Of a stretch of 64,000 nucleotides of DNA, positions 25,801 to 35,809 are shown piece by piece. The translations under genes were made by a program, and so were the position numbers. The stretch comes from Owenia fusiformis (taxonomy: Eukaryota; Annelida; Polychaeta; Sabellida; Oweniidae). How positions within the stretch are numbered: the first letter of the stretch is position 1; each line of letters begins with the position of its first letter. The notes below the pieces were generated by a model. The model was not told the origin of the DNA, did not search any database, and saw only the letters and a program-made list of their open reading frames with translations. Location: assembly GCA_903813345.2 (NCBI GenBank), contig CAIIXF020000011.1, forward strand, positions 7,030,571-7,094,570, read 5' to 3'.

Positions 25801-25892
25801 CCAAAGTAGCCAAAGATGGACAATTTATATCAATTAACAAGGAGTTTAGAAAACCGCAGTTAGACCAAATCCAAACTATCGTAGAAGTGTGA
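19804..25892 (+). CDS. Unrecognised two-TM coiled-coil protein with conserved C-terminal domain, repeat-expanded copy
   Basis: Five exons, 19804-22421, 22712-23211, 23499-23808, 25220-25395 and 25684-25892 (phases 2,1,2,1), give 1,270 residues. The start MSTTRCQGKD parallels MPVTRSQTKD of the third paralog. Residues about 33-852 are some 29 copies of a 28-residue Ser/Pro/Glu/Lys-rich unit, likely disordered. Then come a transmembrane segment (VVLLISAVWIPGSINIIY), about 140 polar residues with heptad character, and a second transmembrane segment (VLWLGVGLSGLFIVVFF). After a basic stretch follows a conserved domain with DYIILTF, QEIYIPD, GCICVFEYNDRD, LLVVYMFDP and QFISINKEF. Strands alternating with helices suggest a Rossmann- or TIR-like fold, but I cannot assign one. 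Both termini should lie on the same side of a membrane. First of three tandem paralogs; function unknown. Confidence 0.82.
19900..22360 (+). repeat. 84-base coding tandem repeat, about 29 copies
   Basis: The period is 84 bases (28 residues), with cores such as SETSNPPKSDTET and EEPIRKDKEPKSVS. The frame is kept across all copies; one partial unit near 20660-20700 (ESKSVVEDKESK) keeps frame too. Some neighbouring units are near-identical, implying recent unequal exchange. The long antisense frames over this region are by-products of the repeat. Confidence 0.92.
24002..24071. repeat. Long near-perfect hairpin in intron 3
   Basis: GACCTCTCCA, GGTTTACTGT and AAAATTATAT pair with their inverted counterparts ending GGAGAGGTC, over arms of about 33 bases with a tiny AT loop. 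It adjoins the recombinase-like fragment at 24085 and could be an element end. Confidence 0.7.
24085..24375 (-). pseudogene. Fragment resembling the N-terminus of Crypton/ZMYM-type tyrosine recombinase proteins
   Basis: A 96-residue minus-strand frame contains VEDEDIISLLESKDSQNTKK. This resembles the D-x-D-I-x-x-LL-x-x-K-D-S-x-N-T-K-K start of Crypton-derived proteins such as the ZMYM/QRICH/KCTD1-like group. No recombinase catalytic region follows, so it is a truncated insertion inside intron 3 of the host gene, read antisense to it. The assignment rests on a short motif. Confidence 0.4.
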
Positions 25893-25971
25893 CAAAAAAT
25901 ATTTTCGCAAAATCATTTAATTTGTGTGCGGTTAATAGCATACATTTTAAAATTGACCATTCACATGACAT

Positions 25972-26908
25972 CACGCGGTACTATCTCACCGGGGCGTAGT
26001 GAAACCAAAACGCCCCGCAAAACCGTTAATTTGAATTTCAAACCTACCCTTTCTTTGGAAAATAAATGATTGTGAGTCTCACAGTACACCGTTTTTCTTC
26101 AAACTTGTTCCATTAAAACCTTCACAGTAATACCTTTTACTCGAGACATTGCTTTTGTACAGTCACTCGTTTTAGCGGCGTTTTGGTCCCGGTATGTGAG
26201 AAGATGCAAATCTTCAGAGATTTCAACCAAAAGCCTCGATATATCGCCAGTTATTTTATTATTCTCCCCTATATTTTGCACAAGGACTCCCATTACAACC
26301 CTCCATCTCTGCATCAACATATATATTACATTAAACGCCCCAATTTCCAAAAGTCCGACGCATCTGTTCGAAATTGATCAATACGCCCCGTTCTCTTCCC
26401 AAACGCCCCGCTGGATCTGTACACCTTATCTAGATACACGTTTGTAGTCATAGACTCTGCGGGGCGTTTGGGAAGACAACGAGGCGGTTTGATCAATTTC
26501 GAACTGTTGCGTAGGACTCTTCAAAATTGCTGCGTTTCATGTAAAAACTATGTTGATGCAGCGATGGAGGGTTGTAATGGGAGTCCTTGCGCGGAATATG
26601 GGGGAGAGTGGTAGAAGAACTGACGAGATATCAAGGAATGTGGTTGAACTCTCTGAGGATTTGCAACTTCTCACATCTGGGGACCAAAACTAAACTAAAA
26701 CGAGGGACTTTGTATACAAAGGCAATGTCTCGACTGAAAGGTATTTTTGTGAAAGTTTTAATGGAACAAGTTTGGAGAAAAACGATGTAGTGTGAGACTC
26801 ACAATCATTGATTTTCCAAAGACAGGGTAGATTTGAAATTCAAATTAACGGTTTTGCGGGGCGTTTTGGTTTCTATACGCCCCGGTGTGTTATATTAGTA
26901 CCGCGTTG
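25972..26908. mobile_element. Large foldback element, two arms of about 440 bases
   Basis: Left end CACGCGGTACTATCTCACC and right end TAGTACCGCG are inverted, with TGACAT flanking both sides. The arms share CCAAAACGCCCCGCAAAACC, TGTGAGTCTCACA and long coding-like stretches. A single arm of the same family is at 61459-61925. It lies just downstream of the first paralog, and that gene's nearest AATAAA (about 26058) is inside it. Confidence 0.8.
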
Positions 26909-27355
26909 ACATTATAAATTGTGCATCTCCGCTGGTTTTACCCTTCTGTTTTTCAACCAGGAAGTAGTGGCAATATTAATAGTTTTGATCATAGAGAATG
27001 TAAATAGATGCGAACAGTGCAATGGGTTTTAGTATTGGTCGCTGAATAAATAAAATGATTCCAAAAATCTCCGAAGATAAATTTTATTGAAAGGTATTTA
27101 ACTATTTGATATTGAATTATGTAATATGTATGAATCTTTGAATATGTAAGAAAAGCACCATGAATAAAATAATCATTATGATGTAAATAGAAAAAATAAA
27201 GTTTATATATATTGTATACAATTTTTAGGAGGCAATGACATTCATTTTATGAATAGCACAAAGGCATACACTTTTTTCAATTGTGCCTAGTGTATTTTAT
27301 AGATTTGATATGTCAACCTAACTTATGCATAATAAGCATAATATGTGACATACTA

Positions 27356-28213
27356 GAGAGATTTCGCACCTAGTGAAAGTACAACTTATAACGTATACTT
27401 ATACTTATAGGTAAACGTACAAGGTGTTTCATAATGTGGGCATTTCGTCAGGAACGATCTTCTCGGACTGTAATAAATACATGTCAAAGGGATGCCATTT
27501 GTACTTTCTTGAATGATAGCATGTTTAGTTGATCCAAATGTGTTGTCTAGAATAAAATAGGCTCATATATAGTACATATGTTATAGACCCATCTCTTCTC
27601 AAATTGACTTTTTTGGAGATGCTCGTTATGAAACACCTTGTATGTCATTTGTTGAGCTACTGAATGGGTCCTTTCCAGGAATTGCTAGAACCTACTGGTT
27701 TGATTGGTGTTTCAAATTGATGGTTAAAGTATTTGATTGGATACTGTTACCACTCAGCCAATTAATTTAAAAAAATGCTTGCGGTCAATTGTTCCACACA
27801 CATGTAGGCAAATTTTTATACGGAGATCCAACTGTGTACGTTGTCATCTACGTAAATATACAGTTTTGTAAGTTCATTGAACTTATACTGATCATGAAAA
27901 CATTGAAATAATCAACTTGTTGATGTAATGACTCACTTTAAAGAATCATGACTCACTTTAAAGGATCGTGTTTATAATACACTACAACTACAAGGACACG
28001 GAAGCAAGCATTTAATCATAATGTGCATATTCTACACGTGCAGATGACAGTGCATTCACAGTCTCTAGTTGATGGAGCTTTTCTATAACGGGAATAGATA
28101 TGTTCCATTAAGTACAATTTAAATTGATTTTAGTAAATACAATAGTTCGACACGACACTTTAAAGTATACGTATACGTATAAGTTGTACTTTCACTTATG
28201 TGCGAAATCTCTC
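27356..28213. mobile_element. Inverted-repeat element with 5-base target duplication
   Basis: Ends GAGAGATTTCGCAC and GTGCGAAATCTCTC are inverted and continue inward (GTGAAAGTACAACTTATA). TACTA is duplicated on both flanks (27351-27355, 28214-28218). No transposase is visible, so it is non-autonomous. Confidence 0.75.
27420..27639. mobile_element. Mariner-type MITE nested in the 27,356 element
   Basis: Inverted ends CAAGGTGTTTCATAA and TTATGAAACACCTTG are flanked by TA on both sides, the mariner target duplication. About 220 bases, non-coding. It inserted after the outer element. Confidence 0.65.
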
Positions 28214-29281
28214 TACTAAGTAATAATTCGAATTTAAAATTTAATAATAATACATTATAAATTATATAATAATTTAAAATTATACATTATACTTTACTAT
28301 GATAATACTTTACTATGGCAAGTGATATCTATAGTGATTGGCTTTATTTGCGCCCACATTGTTTTTCACATTTGTACAATAAAGTCTCTAGGCGTCAATG
28401 AAAATACTTCTTAGAACTGACCGTACATGACAAACTTTATCTTACTCTACGTACACATCATCTCACTATCATTACTCGAGTTTGTCGTGTTTGTTTAGCC
28501 TGGTATGGGCTAAACATGTACTTTAGAATCAAAATAATTCAGTGTTATGTATTTAATTAGATGAGGCGACTTGTTTATATCATTCGCAATTACAAAGTCA
28601 TGTGAACCGCTAGTCTACACTTCTACAGATCCTGCCTAACGTGGAAAAAGTAATATAAGACACATACATACAAAACGAAACCAAAACTATGACAAAGGTT
28701 CTATCAATATTTATGCTACAACCTCATTCAATGTATATATGGGAAGCCAGACTTGGGTTGATTTCAGATTTCATTGATTATTTACAGAGCTCTTCGGGGA
28801 AGTGGCAAGTTGCCAACTTTCAAATAGTGCAGTATCGAGAGTATAAAGAAAGTACGATGTAACGGACATTCAGTTGGGAATTCCAATTGCACATTTTCTA
28901 TAAAATGCAAACATGCTATTACCGACAATTTTTATTGTAGATAAGCAAAAATGTCACGAACTCGCTCTGACAGCTAGTTAACGAGCAACGTTAATCAAAA
29001 GAGTGTGTGAGTCGGTTAAACCTATTCGTAGTGAAAGACGATCGGTTGAATATTTATCACAAAGTAGTATCATTCTCAAATACAAAAACGGGACAGACGG
29101 CTTTTGAAGATAGACATCAGGTACTAATCTGACCTGATGAGTGGTGATAAACTTTAAGCAAATTGTGCACTAAGATACACAATTTTGTCCCAAACACAAA
29201 AAAACTGCAGGGAGGACAGAACGGTGACCCCGGGACGGTGACCGAGTTGCTGAGGACTTCGCCAAGAACGGAAAGGAGTAA

Positions 29282-32200
29282 ATGAACACCATACGCCAGG
29301 GAAAGGAATTTGGAGCTCATAAACAGCCTTGGGGAAGCCCGGTTGGAAGTAATATTGTTGATGAAAAATTATTTTATATAAGACACAGATCTGTCATAAT
29401 GAATACACTTTGGTAAGAACGCTGATTGATTAACACAACCTTTTTTTGTTTAAGATGTGCGTTTTATTTAAAATGTTTAACATAAGCTAAACATATCATG
29501 ATAAAAATGTTTTCTGTAACTTGAAACGTTGAAACATATACAGAGTGACACATAAAATGCTACCCACATATTGTTGCATGATTTTTTGTCTGCATGATAT
29601 CCGAATCGTTCTCTAGTACATTAAAGCTAGACTCCATGGAACAATTCCACAAGAAGTTTAGATAACTAGCTCAACTAGATGATTGCACTTTTATGAGCGT
29701 TACAAGATGTGCTCTAAATGTTGTCATTTCCTTTGCAGCACATTTGGATTCTACCCAAAAATGCCACCAACGTTTGTCACAAACACGTACCTTTGTAAAT
29801 ACTACTGTTTTTCTTGTATTTGTAGGGAAGGATAGAACATTCAGTCAAACGCATTGTCATTGATAAATTCATTGTAACTTATTTACAAAATTATGTTACA
29901 AAGGAGGGTGGCATTTTTGTGTAGAATCCAGGAGTGCCTGCAAAGACAAAAACGACACATCTCGTAACGCTTAAAAAAGTATATCTAGTTTGGCTAGTCA
30001 TCCATGCAGACAAAATAGTTATGCAACGTTTTCTGGGTGGGTGGCATTTTTGTGTCACGTGGTACTTGACTATGACATTATTAATTTTAGGTATCTCAAA
30101 CAATTTGTTTTGTTAATGTCAGCGTTATGGATTCCGAGCAGTATATATATCATTCGTGATCAACACAAAGCCATTGCAAACATTAACCAAGTCCTTAAGA
30201 TTCCGGTGAGTCCCCCATCAGGTGGAAAGGTTTTGCCTCTGTCAATTTTGGAAGAACTTGAAAACAAGACAAATGCATCGATTAGAGTCTATGATAGCAG
30301 TATACAAGCAGTTAGTGGTGGATGCATTCTAGTACAACGTGAACTAAACAGGATGAAGAGCAAATTATTGATGGTTGACCGAATTTTGACAATTTTGACG
30401 GATCGGACATTTTTTCACAGCAGAAGATTTTTAGATACACGTAAAAAATGGGATAAAGTATTTCAGACAACGCAAAATAAACTTATTTCTCTCAATACAA
30501 CAAACAATGAAAGCCTCAATAAATTAAATGAATTTTGGAATGCCCAGGAGAAAATGAAGAGTCGCATTATTCGAGGTGTAAACGCTAGATATGTAACCAT
30601 AAAAAGAACGAACACGAGATTAAAAAAAGATTTGCAGTCGACAAAAGATAGTCTAGAAGGGATAAGATCTAAAACCAGTAAAACGTTGTCTGCATTACAG
30701 ATAGCACAGAAAAAGACGATCCAACGTTTATGTAGAAACGTGATATCAAACTATGACATCGTGAAAAGAAAGACGGAGAGAAACAAAGAGGAAAAAATAA
30801 GCAGTTTGACAGATCAAAGTAAGCATTTCATTGAATGGTCATTATAGGATTTTTATATTTAGATCTTTTTTAGTTTTAGTTTAATTTTCGTTTATTTGTA
30901 GTAGTAAAAGTGTTAATAGACATTATATAATAGACTTAAAATTATGATGGGGTTGGGGTTTATGTTTTTTATTTGTATTTTACATATCACCTTTTTAATG
31001 GTGGCGAGAACATATCACAGAGCGCCACCTACATGTACCATTTAGTACGATATCCTTACTGAAGTACATCTCAAAATGCTTTCTTTTTTTGCAGGGGAGG
31101 TGATAACCAATTTGCTGTGGCTCGCAGTAGGCATTTGTGGTTTATTCATTATTGTTTCTATCAAAATGTTCGCAACGAAGGCGAGGATCAAATCCGAAGA
31201 CAAAGTTGCTAGTTCATCCAAATCGGGTGGACGGAAAAGAAAAATTCGTGTTGAAACAGTGAACCAAGGAATTGACTACGTTATCTTTACCTTCACACGT
31301 AATACTGAGCGGTTCCTAAAAACACCACGTTGTGCCATGATGACACAATTGAAGCAACTGCCATGTTTCGCTGAGAAACTGTGAGTATTTTGTTAGCATT
31401 TAGGATCATTTACTGTTCGTGAAAACATAAATATTTAAATTATATATCAAAAATTGTTATTATTAAATGGTTATTGATCGAGTTATTGATGATTTATTGC
31501 AAAATATTTCGTTTACAGATCAAAATAGTGGTTTAGGCCCATTTTTAAGGCTGTTTATAGAGATCAAAGGCCATAAATCATAAAAAAAACTTATCGAACC
31601 TTGCATTTAATAGTTTCCATGCACATGAAGTAAAGTCGATACGTTATGTCTTTCATTTTATTCATGAAGTGTGCAAGAAATCTACATCCCTGACAATCCA
31701 GAACTTGGACCCTTAGAGACCAGTCTTGGAAATGTGAAAGGTTGTATCTGTGTTTATGAATACAACGACAGAGATATCATCCTTGAGTTGCCAACAGATT
31801 TAGAAACTAAGAAAAGAGACAGTATTGCACTGTTGATAAAAGCAAGTGAGTAGATTACAAAAATATCCTGTTTCCCCTCAGTGAATACATATCCATATTC
31901 CCTTGTAAATACAGGGTGACCCAAAAAAACGTTACCCAAATAAACACTCAAAACTTGCATAATATTAAAGTTTTATTCTGTTTTTACGAAATATAGGGTC
32001 TCAAAAATCTACCCAAAAGTATATCAACAGCTCGAATAAACCAATCAAAATTTTCAGACAATTTTTGCATGGTCATGTGGCCAAAGCATGTAACTTTTTC
32101 TCCCCAATTTTTAAGTACAGTCTTGCCTTTTTGGTACATTAACCCTTTTTACACCACATGATGTCTTAGGTCTCTTGGCTTTGGGATTAGCCTAAAACAT

Positions 32201-33395
32201 GGTTCTTCACAAGTTACCCCAGAGAAAAAATCCAGGGTTTCAAACCTGTTGAATAGGGAGGCCCTCACAATGTCTTTATACAGCGAGATCAGACGTTCAA
32301 GAAACTGCGTTTGAGAAGCTCCAGGTATTCTTGGCTACCCAAGTATTCCGACTCTTGCCGAAGTATTCTGACTTGACCCAAGTGTTCTGAGTTTACTCAT
32401 TTTATCAAATACTCTCGATGCATTGATTTTCAATTTTCAATTCAACTTAAAGTTTGTTTCAGAGAATGTTGAATTTAAGTTAATCTAAGTTGCATCACTT
32501 ATAATGATGCATGTATGTGGCTGCCTCGTGCTTAAAATAACTTTCATTTATTTTTATAATTTAATAGGATGCCCGTTGAGGAGTGTTAGATCCTCGAGTG
32601 GTGGATTTTTGCACCTTGGAACACTCCTTTAGCAATATAATGCTTGTAATATATTTAGGCTGGGTCTCAATTTCAGAAATATACGCTATTTTTGGAAAAT
32701 CAGCTTTTTGAAGACATGGGTCTCAATTTTAAATTAGGTCCATATCTCCAAAACTTGGGTCCAAATTCTCATAAATGGCTCCCATTTTGGGCTCTTCAGC
32801 AAAATTATTTTTCGGCACCATTTTCTGTGAATCGCATTGGCATCCTCGAACTTCTCTCTTTTGAGCTATTTGAAGGAGCTTTTTAGGTTAATCCCAAGCC
32901 AAAAGATATAACTTATTCTCATTCATGTACATGAGCTGTACATGTTGAGATGCAAAAATAGAATTAACATATTGAAAACGAAGCTGAAATGCTGTATACC
33001 CGAAAGTGTTAAGCAATAAAAAGGGACTACAAAATGTAATTTAAAGGTTGTGATTGAATGTAATTAAGTTTGTATTTTCGTTCCTCTATGACAAAGTGTA
33101 CAGTTGTATTCAATCAGCAAACCAAGAGAAAATGGGTCCCAGCACAAGGCCGAAAAAATTTATAATTCAATCATATTGCTTTTCAGGTAATGCATCTGGT
33201 TTGAGATTATTAGTGGTGTATATGTTTGACCCTAGATCATCAAAATTATGGGATGGCGAGATATACAATACGTTGATTGGCCAAACATATGGAAATGACA
33301 TTCTAAAAGGAGTTGCAAATGCTGGACAGTTTATATCAATCAACAAAGAATTTATAAAACTACAATTAGACCAAATCCAAACTATTTTACAATGA
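29282..33395 (+). CDS. Unrecognised two-TM coiled-coil protein, second paralog
   Basis: Exons 30091-30818, 31095-31380, 31670-31845 and 33187-33395 are well supported by homology and phase. The last two are exactly 176 and 209 bases, as in both paralogs. A short first exon, 29282-29412, ending ATGAATACACTTTG/GTAAGA in phase 2, is proposed because it reproduces the MNIIW and MDIFW exon ends of the other copies. With it the protein has 509 residues. Layout: short N-terminus, TM1 (FVLLMSALWIPSSIYII), about 220 polar coiled-coil-like residues with LSALQIAQKKTIQRL, TM2 (LLWLAVGICGLFIIVSI), a basic stretch, and the conserved domain with DYVIFTFTRNTERFL, CICVYEYNDRD and LLVVYMFDPRS. It lacks the long N-terminal repeat. 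Function unknown. Confidence 0.78.
29539..30058. mobile_element. MITE ending 30 bases before exon 2 of the second paralog
   Basis: Left GTGACACATAAAATGCTACC and right GGTGGCATTTTTGTGTCAC are inverted. Inner arms match too (TGTTGCATGATTTTTTGTCT with AGACAAAATAGTTATGCAAC; an inner pair around GGATTCTAC). It fills most of intron 1 and stops just short of the splice acceptor. Confidence 0.65.
31912..32060 (+). mobile_element. Single mariner-like end
   Basis: CAGGGTGACCCAAAAAAACG after TA resembles the mariner termini at 34066. No matching second end or transposase is seen in this intron (intron 4). Confidence 0.4.
32165..32905. mobile_element. Foldback element in intron 4 of the second paralog
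   Basis: TCTTGGCTTTGGGATTAGCC near the left end is inverted relative to GGTTAATCCCAAGCCAAAAG near the right end. The interior is AT-rich with no coding signal. Arms are diverged, so the edges are approximate. Confidence 0.5.
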
Positions 33396-33522
33396 AAGCA
33401 CTAATCACCAATACTTGCAAATGATCAGTTTGGTGCAGCACATTTTGTATAGTAATATGCGTATGGTGTCAGAATAGGCCGAACGGATAAACCCTCAGAT
33501 ACAGAAATTAAAACAAAAAAAA

Positions 33523-33528
33523 AATAAA
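33523..33528 (+). terminator. Poly(A) signal candidate, second paralog
   Basis: AATAAA (repeated as AATAAAATAAAATA) lies about 130 bases after the stop. Confidence 0.45.
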
Positions 33529-34063
33529 ATAAAATATCATAAAGCCAATACGATGAATCATGTATCATATTGAAGATAATTTAATTTACGAGATGTTATA
33601 CTACTACTGTAGCTTCATTAGAATGACAAATTCGTGAGGGAGGGTAAGAGTTTTCAAATATAGGTAAAACTATTTGCAGACTATCATTCAATTGATGTAT
33701 GCATGATCTGTTGTTTAAATGATTTTTTCATCGCAAAAAGTAAATAAAAAAAGTTATAAGACTAAGAGTGAATATAATAGCATAATCTATCACTTTCATT
33801 CATGATGAAATTCCTTTAAAAGTTTGGATATCCTTGGTTTCAGCTCCACAAAAAAATACTATTATGTGAGCATTTCATATTTCTAGTCCGTATATTATAG
33901 AATTTCACTATTATGTAGGAAAAGAATTGCAAGTTTCACCACCACTATTTTTATGTAAATTTCGAATATCACATCACTTTGACTAAATCTTGACTACCAA
34001 TGATAAAAGTCAAGATTATGATCTACGGGAATGTTATATTGCATCAAGTAATGTACATTTAAT
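33529..34063. other. Intergenic stretch
   Basis: AT-rich; no gene or repeat recognised. Confidence 0.3.
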
Positions 34064-34065
34064 TA

Positions 34066-35161
34066 CAGGGTGGTCCAAAAAAATGGGACACTCGTATTTC
34101 AAAAATAAGTAATGATTTTCTTGATGAAAACATGTCACATTATATACCAGTGGATAGGGAATTTACTTATCTTTAATTTGGTATTTCATAAGTTCAAATT
34201 TATTATAATGCCTGTCAACCAGCGTCCATTATATAAATGATGTCATTTTAGTTTCAAAACGGGTTTTCCAAAACTCGCAAAAAACAAGTTTTTTGTCAAC
34301 TTTTTTACACAAACAAACATTCAATATGTCCATCATTTTGATCAATTATAGCCCTCAGTTTTGGCCTTAACTGGTCAAAAACATCATTGATATTCTGTTG
34401 AGACAATGAATTCCACTTCTAAACAAGTCTATCCTTAATAAGGGACTGAGTAGATGTAAGGGGTTCATGGTAAACCAATTTTGTTAGTTCTCCCAAAATG
34501 TGGTAGTTGCAGACGTTGACATCGCATTATCCAATTATGTTGTTTTTAGACCATCCTGGTATGAGCTCATTCTCGAATCATTACATTTTCCAACAAGATG
34601 GGGCTCCAAGCAATAGATCTCACAAGAGTGTCAAATGTTTCAAAGAAAATGTGCCTAGATTCATCTCCCTAATCACTGCCTCCCCCAGATCATACGATCA
34701 ACCAACGTCTGCGACTACCACGTATGGGGAGAACTTTAAACATAATTGGTGTGCCATGAATCCTTTACATCTATTCAGTCTCTTGAGAACAGACTTGAAT
34801 TAATGAGAAGTGAAATTCATTGTCTTTAACAGCATATCAATGATGCTATTGGCCAGTTTAGGCCAAAATTGAGGGGTACAATTGATCAAAATGGTGGACA
34901 TATTGAACGTCTGTTTATGTAAATAAAGTTGATAATAAAACTTGTTTTTGCAAGTTTTGGAAAACCCGTTTTGAAACTAAAATGACGTCATTTATATAAT
35001 GGACGCTGGTTGACAGACATTATAATGAATATGAACTTATGATATACCAAATTAAAGATAAGTAAATTCCCTATCCATTGGTATATAATATGACATGTTT
35101 TCATCAAGAAAATCAATATTTATTTTTGAAATACGAGTGTCCCATTTTTTGGACCACCCTG
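34066..35161 (+). mobile_element. Degenerate mariner-like transposon with inverted internal duplication
   Basis: Termini CAGGGTGGTCCAAAAAAATG and its inverted copy at 35161 are flanked by TA (34064-34065, 35162-35163). Inverted similarity runs far inward. A plus-strand fragment carries YIFQQDGAPSN, the mariner DDE-region motif, followed by a C-terminal piece with LRGTIDQNGGHIERL. The same C-terminal piece also occurs in reverse orientation at about 34320-34430. The transposase is broken and incomplete. Confidence 0.8.
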
Positions 35162-35809
35162 TAGATTTGCAAAAAAACATTACAATAAACTACAACTTTC
35201 GTAAGGTGTAAGGCTCTATCCAACGTGTCTCTCTGTTTCGGTGGTTAATCATTATCAGAGATGAACTTGTTCTTTATCAAAATCGCAAGGTTATAGTACT
35301 CAAGTGTATTAACGTACTTTTGAGTAAATTAACTCATAGACCGACACGAATAAAAACGGTTTAGTATAGTATTATTAGAACGAAAGTTAAATGTCACGGG
35401 TTCAAATCTGTACTTAGCAATGTTTTTAAACATTTGGCGGGTCGGATATTAGTGGAATTCTTCTTGTAACATGTGCATTTTGGACAATACTTTGGAGAAT
35501 TGGATACTCATAAAGTAGGAATATAAAGATCTGTATCGCTGGAAAAGAAATTTGAAAATGAAAGCAATGAGTTCGGGTAAGTATTTTTGTCAAGACCCAC
35601 TGAAGTACATAATGTAAACCTGACTTCATTCATCAAAATACATTTAGATTATGATTGGCGGGAGGGGGCAAAGTTCACAAACGGTTTGCTGTCAGTTATT
35701 TGAGGAAGCGAAACTTATCTTTAATATAATTAACGGTCAATTTGAAATGTAATTATTACTTAGAACATCGAAATATTGGTCCATCAAACTTTATTTTAGA
35801 AGAACGATA

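Larger units (their letters stand above)
26909..29281. other. Intergenic region before the second paralog, with nested elements
   Basis: No gene seen. Contains the nested transposons at 27356-28213 and otherwise AT-rich unique sequence. Confidence 0.4.
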
